Below are positions 12,986-24,791 of a stretch of DNA of 64,000 nucleotides, piece by piece. Under the pieces are notes generated by a model. It did no database searches. It was not told the DNA's origin and worked only from the letters and a program-made list of their open reading frames with translations. The first letter of the stretch is position 1, and the number at the start of each line of letters is the position of its first letter. The stretch is from assembly GCF_021155765.1 (NCBI RefSeq), contig NC_060108.1, forward strand, positions 15,587,025 through 15,651,024, read 5' to 3'. This stretch comes from Diprion similis (Eukaryota > Arthropoda > Insecta > Hymenoptera > Diprionidae). The translations under genes were made by a program, and so were the position numbers.

Positions 12986-15900
12986 CGTGCGTGCTTTCGA
13001 CTTGTTTTTCTTATTCCCTCTATATATTCTTTTATTATGGGGCAACGATTTTCGATTCACACGAGCGCCAGCGAGAAAAGAAATGAATCTGGGCCAATAT
13101 AACGGTAATATATAGATCTTTAGTTTCAGAGCGTTGCCAATAAAGTGTACCCTGAATTCAAAGCTGCATGGCTTTAGCGTTTCGGTACCTGTAGTGTGCT
13201 TCTTCCAGAGACAGAAGCATGGGTCGAAGAGTTGGATGTGTGAAAATGGCAAAATTGGTCCAACGAAATTTCCCGTAGTCAAAGGGCTCGACCGGGTGGC
13301 CGTCAGGATAGCTGCTTCCAAGTTTTCGACAATTCATGCGGAAAGTTTTTAGTGGTTCGGTGTTTAGGTAAGAATTAGATCTCCAAAAAGGAGAAGAAAA
13401 GAATATAACTGAGAGTAGGAATCAGGTTTGGGCTTCTAAAGACTCCCGCGCGACAGCTATAGGCGCACCATCGAAGGGACAGTTTCCGATGTTTATATAT
13501 TGAGAAACATTCGAGCCGTGGACGGGTGGTCAAGAGTGGTCAGGAGTGGTATCCTTGACGTGACTCGAGCTTATATATTCCCTCGAGTGTTTAAGCGGTT
13601 GTATAAACAGAATACAACGCCGCTCAAACAGCCAGCTAAAAGGTTTGAGTTGTAACGCGTTCTCGAGCGGTCCACGTCCGTCTACGCGCAAACAGATCAA
13701 GACAGTCGCGATGCTGACAGGTCGGTGCCATCTTGGTACCGCATCCACACGGCTGCAGGGCTCCATCCGATATACGTCCATTCATTACACATTTCCTCTA
13801 ATCGTGTGCCTTTTTTTTCATTTTGTTTTTTACCATACGGCAATTCCCAAGGCGATATGAGTATTCCTGGAATAATGAGAATACTGAACGAAAATGATCA
13901 GCGTGGCATATTACGGTTCCTCGATGCTCGACTCTCTGCTTCACCGCCTCGGCATCGGAGCCTGGGAAAGGACACGCGAGTCTCGAAGAAGGCGCTGGCT
14001 GCTCGCTCGGAAGCAGTGATTAGTTCTTCACTTAAAAGGACGTACGCTCCTCCCAGACGTCACCGGACACTCTGATCCTCGGGGTCGAGTGAGCCAATCT
14101 CCTACAACAATGAGCCACTCCAAACGCTGGCCAATCAACTCGCGGGCTTTAAAAAGCCACCAATTATCTCCGAACCGGGTACAATCGAATAACCCGACGA
14201 CTATCCATCGGGAACAATGCTCTGAAGCCAGCTCTCAGCTCATCCTTCTCGGACTTGAGATGTGTCGCCATTTTTCTAACGCGCGTTTACTACGTGACTG
14301 GCCAAACGTTCCTTCCCACGGACCTCGGAGATCCGGCACCATGCTCTCAACTTCGGGATCGAGAACTCGGACTGTGCTAACCGCTCAAGTTCGAGACTCA
14401 AACTGCCTGTCATAATCGATTTAATCCACTCGCGACTTTCTTAAACCACTTCTCCCCGCTCACCCAGAGCTACGGAATGGTGGCACCCTGTCCACTTTCA
14501 TTAGTGCTTCGGGTGTGTTATGACAGCGTTTTGTAATCAGCGGGAAAATAATTTACACACACGAACACACGTGGCAGCGGTTTGGGAGAGCGTGGGATAT
14601 ATCGGCCAGTTGTGGGGGGGCCTTGTGCCTCAGAAATCGGTAACTCTTACCGTAACTACGTTATTAATAAGGCAGACTCTGTACATGGGTTCGAATTTTA
14701 TATCCAGGTGCACCATCGGCCTGACGCGGCTCACTTTGAATCACACACGCGTGCATCCGGCATAGTATGCGCTTGCACCAAGAGCGAGCGCGCTCTTGCA
14801 CGTACGTGTATAACGTAATATGTATATGCATGTGTATGCGGCCATGTGGAATCGGGCATACGAATATCAATAATTACTAAGTAAATAGATCGGTGTTCAG
14901 CATACAGACATGTATATGTATTTCATAAATATTTAAGATACAGATTGTTTGCATACTAATACAGTTATACCAATTGTACAACGTAGTAGTTGCTGCAGTT
15001 ATCTTCTCAACGAATCGGAGGTTCGATTTCAGTTTACGAAATTAGCAATGATCGATCGCGTGCACTTCTCTTCGAATGTTGAAGAGTAGTCTGATTTTTT
15101 TTCACCAAATCCTTTTTGACATGCGCTAAAAGTCTACAAGCTTCTAAATTAGTCACGGCCAAACTGAAGCACTTGCCTATTAAGATATTTAATTGGTTTT
15201 TCTTTCTTCTTATTAGTCCGCTGAAAGAGAGACGGAACCAGTTGTAATTTAAACAAGTCTTATTTGCACAGGCTTTACAGGCTTCATTCGTGAAAGCTTA
15301 TAACAATTTAAGAGAGCGTATTTTACGGTCTCACGTTTTTGTGTACATATCACATCCGCAGTGCCACTTCTCGTTCGTAGCAAGCTTTTAAATCTCACTC
15401 AGCTTAATCAGGCTAATTATCTGAAAAGTGAGTGAAACGACTCTACGTGATAGACGGAGAACGCTGCGAACTTTGTTGCGTGATAACGTAGCGCTCGAGG
15501 CAAGCGTGCAGCATTGGCATCTACTTATAAATTCCTGCTAAAAAAAAATTTGTAGAAAAATACGCAGAGGCTGGTGTATAAAGCTCGACATAAGACTAAG
15601 TCCTGGTGATTTCGTGAGTGGGCCCGAGCCACCCCGCATTAGCATCACTATCAAAATAGGCATCGAGCCCGTGATTGCTTAATCTTGTAAATGTTGAGAG
15701 TGCTCGCCGTGGGAAAAGCCGACGAATTCTATGTGTGCGGGTGAATGAATTCCGGTAATAAAAATTTACCGATAATCAACCGGTTAACAAACCTCGAAAG
15801 TCATCGGTATACCGCTTGAGGTGGTCAGTGCATATTGAACCGTTTCATTATGGGGGCACTCGTGCTCTGTTTTCTCCCCGCATTCTTTTAAGATGAAAAT

Positions 15901-18412
15901 TTTAGTTGAGCTCCCGCCTTCCTCCCCCGCCTCGCAACCAGGGGATGGTGCTCGGGGTGAGTGAAGCTGTGTCTTTAAGCTGCGCACCCTGCATAGCAGC
16001 TCGCTCTGATCGCAAATAGGATTTAGATAGGTCGAGCACGGCCCGTATAAATATTTGGCCGATGCTTTGGTGATGGGTTGACGTTTGCGCGAACATTCCG
16101 TTGCGGTCGCAGAGACAAGTGCACTGCAAATAGAGAGTGTCTTGTGGAAAGCAGGATTCGGTCGACGAAAATGGAGACGAAACACAGGGCAGGGATGGTT
16201 GCCTAGACGGAGACGGCAGCTTATATAGGCTGCGGGACAACCGTTCGCTACGATAAAACAAAAGGATATATAAATGGCTGTCGAGGTGAGCGAGGAGTTT
16301 GGAGTTTCTGACCTGAAAGGTAAAAGGGGTTCGCGCCTTTACAAGTGCCAAGGAGATCAAGTGGGGGGTGAGGGTTGACTTTGGGGTGTTCGATGCCGTG
16401 CGTGTAATTTCCTGTTGTGCCTGTCATTGAACGAGAATCGGCAACTCCGTGACGTGACAGATAATATGTCAGGGTGATGTATCACCGACACTGTTAAGCA
16501 GCGGATTACACTTGTCACCCGGTGGTATCCCTCTTTGTGGTTTTTAGCTTCCCTCGCGATATTTATCTAGTGATATTTGACTTCACATCCTGGAGGGTGC
16601 GTCGGGTTTGTTCCTGCGCGAAGCGCTAGCCGAGACCTCAAACAAAACCGTCGAGCCTTGTCTCTTTATCTTAATTCTTAAACAAAAGAGTAACAGACTT
16701 CACCTCTTATCTGATTGCATCCCGCGTGACGACTTCCACCGTGTAGCCTTCTTCTCCTGCGCATAGCTGATGCGACAACCTGAACCCGGAGAAGGGTACC
16801 TGCCAGTTACGCTGACGGTGTTAAATCCTCCTCCTCGGGATTTCGGACCCTTCGTCTCGACGTTAGAAAGTCATCCTTTTATAATTTTCAATGTTTTCTT
16901 TAGATTTGCCAAGTGTCAGATAAGATTCGAGACTCTCGATTTACGGCTTAAGACCATTGTAATTCTCGCTTGAGACTGACCAATTTCAAACTACCGACTC
17001 CGGGACCCCCCTTCCCTCGCATTCCCGATACGGATCTTAAGGCGATGGTGCTAATGGGGAACATCTCGCAAATGATCTTCCCCGAGATAAGGTACACCGG
17101 TCGAACGCAAAGGATACTTTCGGTAAATCCACGGGAAAGTTATAGATTGTAATATTTTCCAAACGATTGACTATGCATTCGGTAAAGTATCGATCGAAGC
17201 TCTTATAGGCGAACACTGTACGTACACAAGTTTAGGCTAGAAGCTTCGTATCGGATCGTTTATCTTGTTCGGTAAATGTCTATACCATAGGTATACTTGC
17301 TTGAATATACTATACTCTGCCTCACTCATCCGACAAATATTTATCGAACGGACGAGTGATCAGTGACGCAGACTCCCAGGGGGGTCCAGCCGAGAAGCAA
17401 AACTGCTGATCGAGCTCTGAAGATCCTTCGACGCATTTGATCGTAATTTGATACGAATGGCGAATTCGTTCTAAATATAAATGCGTCACATGCGGATACG
17501 TATAGTGTAAACTGAGATGTTCAATTGAGTGGCTGAGTGATTAGCTATTCCGTCGGAACCTCCACCTTCACACCGATCCAGGAAGGTCGATTGGATAAAA
17601 ACTTCATTTATTTTCACCAAAGTTATTCCGAGTCTAATATACTTCTCATGAAGGATTTGACATTTGTGTCTTCTTTACAGATGGAATGAAAAAAAAAAAA
17701 AAAATTATGCAAAAAAGAAAAGAAACCACCAGCAATTCAATTATAGGAATTTTTCCAGAAATTGATCCTGAAACCTTTCTATAGTACATTACTTGCGTTA
17801 ACCAATGGCGGTGAAAAAATTTCAGGCAAAATTTGGTTTTCAATTATGCCTTGGGCAAGAATACTACGTGCCTGATTATAGACAACCCAAAGTACACCAC
17901 CTACTCGATGAAAAAAACTGGTGGCGTCATCTGACGCTCTATCTGTTCACCACAATCTCAGATGTGAAATTACGAACCTGTTGCGGGTTGCAGTCAGTTA
18001 GGCGTGGTAAAAATTATGTTTTATAAGCGACAAACCTCGGCGTCGTCATATAACTAATATAGTAACTCAATATAGCGCAAAGTCCAGGGTGGCAATTTTA
18101 TAAAATCAATTAACGATTTGCAAAATAAAATTTACCTTAGAAAAGTATGTCGAATCGCATTCTGAACGATAGGTATTGATTTATCAGTACTTGCAATAAT
18201 GGAACGGGTGTGATTGAATGAGTTACGGTACCGAATGAGATCAATTTTGAAAAATCGAAGCTCCCCTTTTGAACCACACAGATGCAACTGAGGACTGTTT
18301 TCTGTAGTGCATGTTGCCTGCCATAAGGCGGCTGGATGATTCATTCACAGCTGAAAATTTTCAAAAATTGTGTTTTGGTAATTGTGGATAAGTTTGAAAT
18401 TACAAAATATTC

Positions 18413-18418
18413 TTTATT
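18413..18418 (-). terminator. Candidate polyadenylation signal AATAAA
   Basis: TTTATT on the plus strand gives a canonical AATAAA on the minus strand, about 195 bases beyond the stop codon of the coiled-coil gene ending at 18611. The spacing fits a short 3' untranslated region. AT-rich sequence makes chance matches common. Confidence 0.35.
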
Positions 18419-18610
18419 ATACATACAGTATTGTCGTACTAAGATTTGGAAACACAATCAACGCTTTGGCAAGCATTAATTCGTCATAGTTCGTTCGAAC
18501 AGATACTATTTATGTCGAATAATCGCTTCTTAATATTACTCATTTACTATTATTGGTATAGGTGGTTTTTATGGCGCCAGTAATTTGGGACGAGGAACGT
18601 TAAATAGTTG

Positions 18611-20421
18611 TCATATAACTAGGTTAATTTCTTCCATATGATGCTCCGTATGACCAAGATTGAAGGGCCAGTTTCTTTGGGAAATTCGTTTCAATTCACC
18701 GCTCAACAAATTCACAAGGTCGTCAATATATCGCAAATCCCGAATTTCCTTCCTCAGTTTAGTCGTCGCGGTTGTTAGGTTTCCAGTCTTTTGCTCAGCC
18801 CACTGTGTAACATGGAAAAAAGACGATTATTTTTACAGTTCAATTCATTGTTTCAAATTCTTTAAATCGGTTTAGCTTGGACGTATGTTTTCAAGGAGAG
18901 CTATCAATGACATATTCTACCGCTGTGGAACATCCTCAAATCGTCAATGGTCCTAGTATTATAAGCTAAAAAAATATTTCTCAACTCTCACAAATCAATA
19001 CAAACAACTGTCTCATGTTTCAGTGATATTTATATACATTTGGATCGTGGTGATCGCTTATGTAATTAATTATCAATTACGTAATCTGCATATATAAGTC
19101 GGTACGCCATACTGACCGTTGTTAATTGAATGGTTCCGCATTTCCGCACAAATGAAAATGTTCACTGAATTCTACACGAAAATTAATTACTGATTGCCTT
19201 GATTACAGCGTGCTTAATGAGTTTGACTAATTAAATTTGTCAGTTAAATTTTTCGGCTGTTTCTGAAATTCGTAATTGCTATTGGGTATAATTAATCGTT
19301 CAACTTTTATCGAGGGGAGAAGATTATACCTCATAGTTTTTCCTCAGTGACGAAAGATCTTCGGAAATGTCCCTATTTGTGTCTCGAATGTGGTTAATCC
19401 TCTCCTGGAGCTGACGGACGACGCTCTCGGGGTCATCGGGCGCCTCCGGAAAGGAGTGGACGACTCGTCCTTTTTCCCACGAATCAGCACTCAAGACGTC
19501 GTGACCCGGTAAGTCCTCGTAGCAATTTTCGTCACTCCGAAAATTTTGGAGGGTCGAGACGAGCCTTCCGGAGACCTTCCTCGGTGTGACAGAAGCTGGG
19601 GCAGCCAAGGAGTCCTCCACTCTGCCAATGCGAGAGACGTCTGCCTCGCTGCGTCGTCGCCACTCGCAGTTCAGCTTCTCGCAGCTCGATCCGCTGCTCG
19701 TTAAATCCGGTGTCAAAATCCCGGGAGGACTCTCGCAGTTAGCAAAGGCGAGGAGGTCCCTCGAGCTCCTGGACGCGTTTTTACAACCCTCCGGTGATCG
19801 TCCCGCGAATCCTTTTCTTCGCCCAGGAGCCGCCGGAAGTTTGATGTCCAAAACGTGGTGGTCGAGGACGGCCTCAAGCTGCGAAGCGCCAACCAGTTGC
19901 TGATCGATCAGGCTGCTCAGACGCCGGTTTCGTTTGCTCGCATACCTTTTGCACGGCGTCGAGGGCCCCGTTTTCGGGCTTAACGAGGTCGGCGGTGAAT
20001 TGGTGAGGATTCTGTAGTCCCGGTTCCTGATCAACCTTTCGGGTGTGTAGGACCGCGAACAAGTCCCACAGGGCGGTTCCTCAGCCAGGCAAATCCCGTC
20101 AGGATCTTCCACCGGTGACGAGGAGTGAACAGGTTGGAGTTGATCGTTCCCGACTTCCCTCTCATCGACGGAGTCGTCATCCTCCGATTCCTCGTGGCAA
20201 ACCGTCGATGCAGGAGACCCGTTGCAATTGGACTTGGGGACGTCGTCGTCCTCGTCGACCGGTTGTCCAGGACTTGAGCCGGTTAACCACCATCCGAACT
20301 CGTCGCAGTTAACGTTGCAGCCACCCCCGGTGGTACCGCGGCTCTGTTTTTTAAAAAAAAACATTGGACTCACATGCAGAAGTAAGAAACGCGTTGCTCC
20401 TGCAGGCTGCAGGAAGTGCAT
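18611..20421 (-). CDS. Unrecognised acidic/Ser-rich protein with C-terminal coiled coil (last two exons)
   Basis: Two minus-strand coding exons, 19330-20421 and 18611-18802, joined through a 527-base GT-AG intron (donor GTATAA, acceptor TTACACAG). Both boundaries are phase 0, so the frame continues cleanly to a TGA. The first exon encodes a low-complexity, acidic and Ser/Pro-rich region (patch VDEDDDVP, later ESEDDDSVDE) and ends in a heptad-like stretch (VVRQLQERINHIRDTN). The second exon adds a charged helix, LRKEIRDLRYIDDLVNLLSG, then KRISQRNWPF and a hydrophobic C-terminus INLVI. Starting at the ATG at 20421 the product would be 427 residues. However, a good acceptor (AAAACAG before AGC at 20343) lies just inside, so the true N-terminus may lie in an exon further right. 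I do not recognise the family. A cytoskeletal or scaffold role is only a guess from the coiled coil. Confidence 0.7.
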
Positions 20422-23400
20422 GCGGGAAAGGACGAGTGGAGAGCGCTGGGATATTTTGGGGTGGATACTGAGCCGAGATTTGGACTCGGACGCTTCTGGC
20501 CTCGGGAATAATTCTCACCACCGGTGCGATGCCAGTGCAACAGCGAGGAATCTCATTGCGAAACTGTCACACCATGTGGAGAACTGCAGCGGAGGGCTTT
20601 GCCTCGCTTTTGCTGCAGAGCCAGCGTTAATCCTTCCTCCGAGAACGGCTTGACACATTTGATACTTCGAGACGTGACACTTGCTTGGCTTCTGTGTTAC
20701 TACAAACTCCGGCAGCCGCTGCTTCGCGGACAGTCTTATATGGATGCGAAACTTTCGCTCAAAATTAGCTCACTAAGGTGGACGAAGACGCGAAAATTAC
20801 GTAGTCGCCAAAACCGGATGAGAAATTGGAATGTCACTAAGTGTATGGCTAATTACTTCGGACTGAATTTAGGCGAAAGACCTCGACGCGTTTTACGTTC
20901 ACGTTCACGTTCACCGTTCACCGTTGTGCAGATCGAACCACGACTGTCGCGACGAAGCTGGTTATTGTCATTTCCGCTGATGTACAGTCGACTCGTTGCC
21001 ATGACGACACTAATTAAATAAATAGACGCCTGCTGGGTCACGTCGAATGGTCAGGGGTCAGAGGCCACGTTTCGCGGATAAGGTGATCGACCGTTTAGTT
21101 TGCAATCTACCACTGTTTCTGATAAATGGCACGTTCAACCGATATAGTACATGACGCGAGATATGTGCATTGTATTATTGTCCGTTGAACACGGCGAACT
21201 TGCAGACCAGAGATAATTATTTATCCACCGAGTTCGAGGCCCATAGCCGTATTCTGCGGGTGTTAATATGTCTCGCGTATTATAGCTGTCTGCCACGACC
21301 AGTCAGAGGCCTGAGAAAACACCGTAGATAACGCGGTGCATCATATGACGATAAGGAAAATAAGCAGCTTAAACTCGCGATAAGTGGGCCTGGATCTGCA
21401 AAGTAGACTCGTTAAAAAGTCTATTTCAAGTTAAGAGAGCAGGTTCAAAAGTTTAAATGCTCTCAGCTCTTGAACAATGGTAGAATTTCGTCGATTATGA
21501 TAATTCATCAGTCTGATTTGCGAACAATAAGTAACGGGGCTTATTATCTTCCAGATACAAACTTAATTGCTGAATAATTATCTACCGATTTTTGTAAACG
21601 TACCTTTATACTTTTGCTTTTTGTTCAGAGTCCATGAATTCTATTCCGGACGATATTTCGGACGATATTTCGGACTCGGTTATCGCCTGTGTCAACAGTG
21701 AAATGGAATTTTAACTGCGATTTGTGTGTACGACACATGAGCAGTGACGAACAGTACAAACATGAATTTTTCAAACGACTGTTTATTTGACCCGCGTTCT
21801 GGTAACTCGTTGGAATTTCGAGATCACAGATTTTATTACCTGATGCTGAACGTGGAACTGATTTCATCGGTTCTTGACTAATTGATCATCAATCCCGACA
21901 ATATTTACGATGTAATTTCAAACAATTCTACAGTAATTCACTACATCGACATAAATTCATTTCCGAGCACATGTATTGTACCGCTACCGTTGCTTAATCA
22001 ACAGGATGTACAACCGCCGATCTATAATCATGGTACTTACGAGCTATTGTATATCATTTGACAGTTATATGTATTAACACGGCCATGGCACAGAAGAACA
22101 TAATCTGCAATGTCGTTATACGACGACGACGTGATATAAGGGGAAAAAGTAAAGGAGAAAGAGAAAACGATACCAGTTCAGATGCACAATGCCGAAGTTT
22201 AATAATAATCGGATAATGATAATTGCGTAGCTGTTCGTATCTGTAATTAATTTCGGTAGTCAATTCACGCCCGTCCGATGCACAGAGCGATCAACCATTT
22301 TATTGGACATACGAATGCGGAGCTATTATTCTCGATGACTGCTGTAGACATACCGATGTCGAAATTTTTTTTCTCGCAGAACATACCTCAAATCTGCATT
22401 TTCAATTATATATTTAACAAGATAAATTGGAGACGTGCGTTAAGTGAAAAATGTAATAACGATCAAAACCTTTGGAACGGCCTCTGAACGTGTGTTTGAA
22501 AAACTGCCGAATTTCCGACTCAACGTTAGAGAACAGATGGAAATTGCGATCAACGTTTCGCATTAATAGCGCCCGTTTACGCCGCGATTGAACGATCAGA
22601 ATAAACTGAAGAGTTGTATAGTTGATAATGTTGCTTACCTGAGTTATTTAGCTGATTGCAAGAAGTCAGTGCGTGGTCTAGGGGTACAACACATATGAGA
22701 TGACCATCATGGCTAATCTTTCGAGTATTCGAGACTATACGCTGACTTTAAATTTTTCTGGAAATATTTTTACAGGTCAAAGTACAAAATTTCGTCCAAG
22801 TTTTTCTCAGTATATAAATGATATTCTCTCGACATACTTCAACTGCCAAATTTCAATCGTTTCTCTTACGTGGAATGCATGTTGCATATTGATATTTTCT
22901 ATCTGATCTTTATCGTTGGTATCAATGAAAAAATGCAACGTCGACGCTGATAGCGAGGCAACCGCGGCGCGAACACCTCCCGTCTGACTACTTTGCGATG
23001 CAATGTTCAAGAGTGTGTGCGTCGGTATATATGTGCAGTAAACACTTTCCTCTACACCACACCCTATAATGCATTCGTCATTTTAATACGTGCAAAAAGT
23101 TACGTAGTACTTGTACACACACTTGTGTACGAATGTTATGCATATAATTTCAGTGAAACGCCATTAAAATGTCACAGTTCAACGGTAGTTTGTCAATTAC
23201 TTAAAATTTATTATCGATGACGGCGCAGAGATGCGTCAAAAGGTAATAGCTGCCATGAAAACTGATAATTTAATTACTGAATGCGGCTAAGCAAGAGCAA
23301 CATTTTTTTGTAAATTGTCAAAATAAAAAAACGGACTTGAATGCAACGTTGCGCTCTTGACAGTTTCATTTGAGCGAGATACTTTTTTTTTAACACAAAT

Positions 23401-24059
23401 CTTCTGTAATACACTCTGGTTTTTCATGTTCAGATGGATTTTACTAATCACGAGTATTTCAAAGGAATTTCCACTAAAGATTAAAAAAAAAGTAAAAGTC
23501 GGTTTCCAAAATTCTTTAGACAAATAATGGGTTTCGCTAAAGCAGCTGTTATTTTGAACTTGACATAATTTTTTTTTTTATTACTTATGTCTTCAGCAAT
23601 ATAATATGTGGTTGAATACATGCCCATAACGTCCAGTTAAGACAGAAGCCTTGGGCAACAAACCTTCAATCTTATCTGAAAATTCATGTTGTTCGGAGAT
23701 CTTTTCGAGGGAAAGAAATCGGGATTCAAAGGAAAACTGTGGAATCGTTATGAAATTCCAAGGACGAAGAATATTTAAACATAATTGGTATTCAGAGAAT
23801 CCAGTCAAAAACATGCTGATCAAATTTTCAGATTGCAACATCCAATAAGATATTCAGAGTAAATTTCCAGAAAGATATCAGATAAAATCGTGAATTATAT
23901 GAAGAGCTCTGCGAATTAGGGGTCTTTTGGCAAATCTGTTAAACACAAGATAACTCACCAGCAACGCGTAAAAAATTTTGACTCCACTGGTGCCATCTGT
24001 GTAGCCGACGAATAACCGCGGGCCACGCAGTCGGGAGTAGACCCGAAAAAAGTCCTCCG
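20422..24059. other. Non-coding region between the coiled-coil gene and the CpG-rich block
   Basis: This could contain the upstream intron and 5' exons of the minus-strand coiled-coil gene, but none could be supported. Short tandem motifs are visible: GTTCAC units at about 20.89-20.93 kb and a duplicated 12-base GGACGATATTTC unit at about 21.65 kb. The plus-strand frame 20524-21021 has no domain and overlaps the 5' flank of the minus gene. Confidence 0.4.
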
Positions 24060-24673
24060 CCGAAACTCAAGCCAACTTTTTTGGCCCAATCTCTTTGACG
24101 AAACAGGCCGCAATTAATTGGCCACTCTTCTTCGCAGGCGAATGTTTGGCCATGACGTCAGACCGGGCAAAAGGGCTGCTCAACGGTGTCCTTACCGCCA
24201 TCGACGGCCCTCCGTTCTCCGTCGAAGGGGTCGAAGGACGTCGAGGCGCGTGCGTCGCGACGGTGGCGCCTTTCGAACCCTTCGGGGCGGCTTTGGGGGT
24301 GGATCGATAGTCCACGCGGCCTTTTTACTGCCGAAAGCGGTGTAAACCGTACTCTCAGATGCCAATAGCGTACGCACGTCGTACTCGAAAAGACACCTTC
24401 CGGTCTCCGCTGCAGAGGGAGGTTTATCTTTGCGCCCCCTTCGCGTTCTCCGGCGTTCCTCGGCCCGTTTTCTCATCTCCGTTCCGCAACCCCCGGGGGC
24501 CGAATTTCGCGTTCACCCGACCCGCCGCCGTTCCTCGGCGCCGCCGAACCCCCTGGGGATTTTTTGAGGTTATGCAGGAAGCCGGGGGTGCCGCGCTATC
24601 GAACGCTCTCGAAGAGCCCCCGATGCCACGGTTCAGGCTCAGGCTCGCCTTTCTACCCGACGGCCGCTAAAAC
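24060..24673 (+). promoter_or_regulatory. CpG-rich promoter / 5' untranslated block
   Basis: About 600 bases rich in CG dinucleotides, in sharp contrast with the AT-rich flanks, and immediately upstream of a signal-peptide first exon. Several short upstream frames are present. On the minus strand a donor-like site (GCG followed by GTAAGG) lies at 24195/24196, so divergent transcription is possible. The frame before that donor begins with GTG, has a TAA just upstream and no usable ATG, so no minus-strand coding exon is claimed. Confidence 0.45.
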
Positions 24674-24791
24674 ATGGCTGCTACGTCGTGGGGGTGTCCG
24701 AAAATGGGGGCCATCGTCCCTCTGCTCGTCCTCCTCGTCGGCCTTCTCCTCGTCCTCTCGCGCAACGCCGCCGCGGAGAAAAGCAAGGAAT
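24674..24791 (+). CDS. First coding exon of a secreted or membrane protein (partial)
   Basis: The ATG at 24674 opens 39 codons ending at a strong donor (AAT followed by GTAAGTATA), splice phase 1. A second in-frame ATG ten codons later (24704) gives a classical signal peptide: MGAI, then about 18 Val/Leu-rich hydrophobic residues, a small-residue region NAAA, and the mature start EKSKE. The exon sits at the 3' edge of the CpG-rich block, as expected for a first exon. Reading through the donor gives an ORF to 25060 that loses charge and composition balance, so splicing is favoured. No downstream exon was identified; it may lie beyond a long intron, possibly outside the window. The family is not recognisable from this leader. 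Confidence 0.5.

Larger units (their letters stand above)
8460..18412. other. Non-coding region without recognisable genes
   Basis: Several frames of 100-150 codons occur (for example minus strand 15784-16185 and 15902-16360, plus strand 13725-14075 and 14089-14415). They overlap each other in different frames and have no recognisable domain. Content that can be named: TA, GA and CCTG microsatellites, a purine tract with G-quadruplex potential at 11.95 kb, an 8-bp-arm palindrome at 14.78 kb and a poly-A run at about 17.69 kb. Confidence 0.4.

Noticed and set aside
15784..16360. Two overlapping minus-strand ORFs (133 and 152 codons), one ending in a donor-like GAG followed by GTTTGT
   Set aside because: They overlap in different frames and neither resembles a domain. 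The donor is weak and no partner exon was found.
20524..21021. 165-codon plus-strand ORF
   Set aside because: It sits opposite the 5' flank of the minus-strand coiled-coil gene, has an irregular composition rich in Arg and Ser, and shows no domain.
24067..24476. Minus-strand frames in the CpG-rich block as a first exon of the coiled-coil gene
   Set aside because: The frame that would splice in phase starts at GTG with a TAA just upstream. The ATG-initiated frame joins out of phase and is an Arg-rich chance frame.
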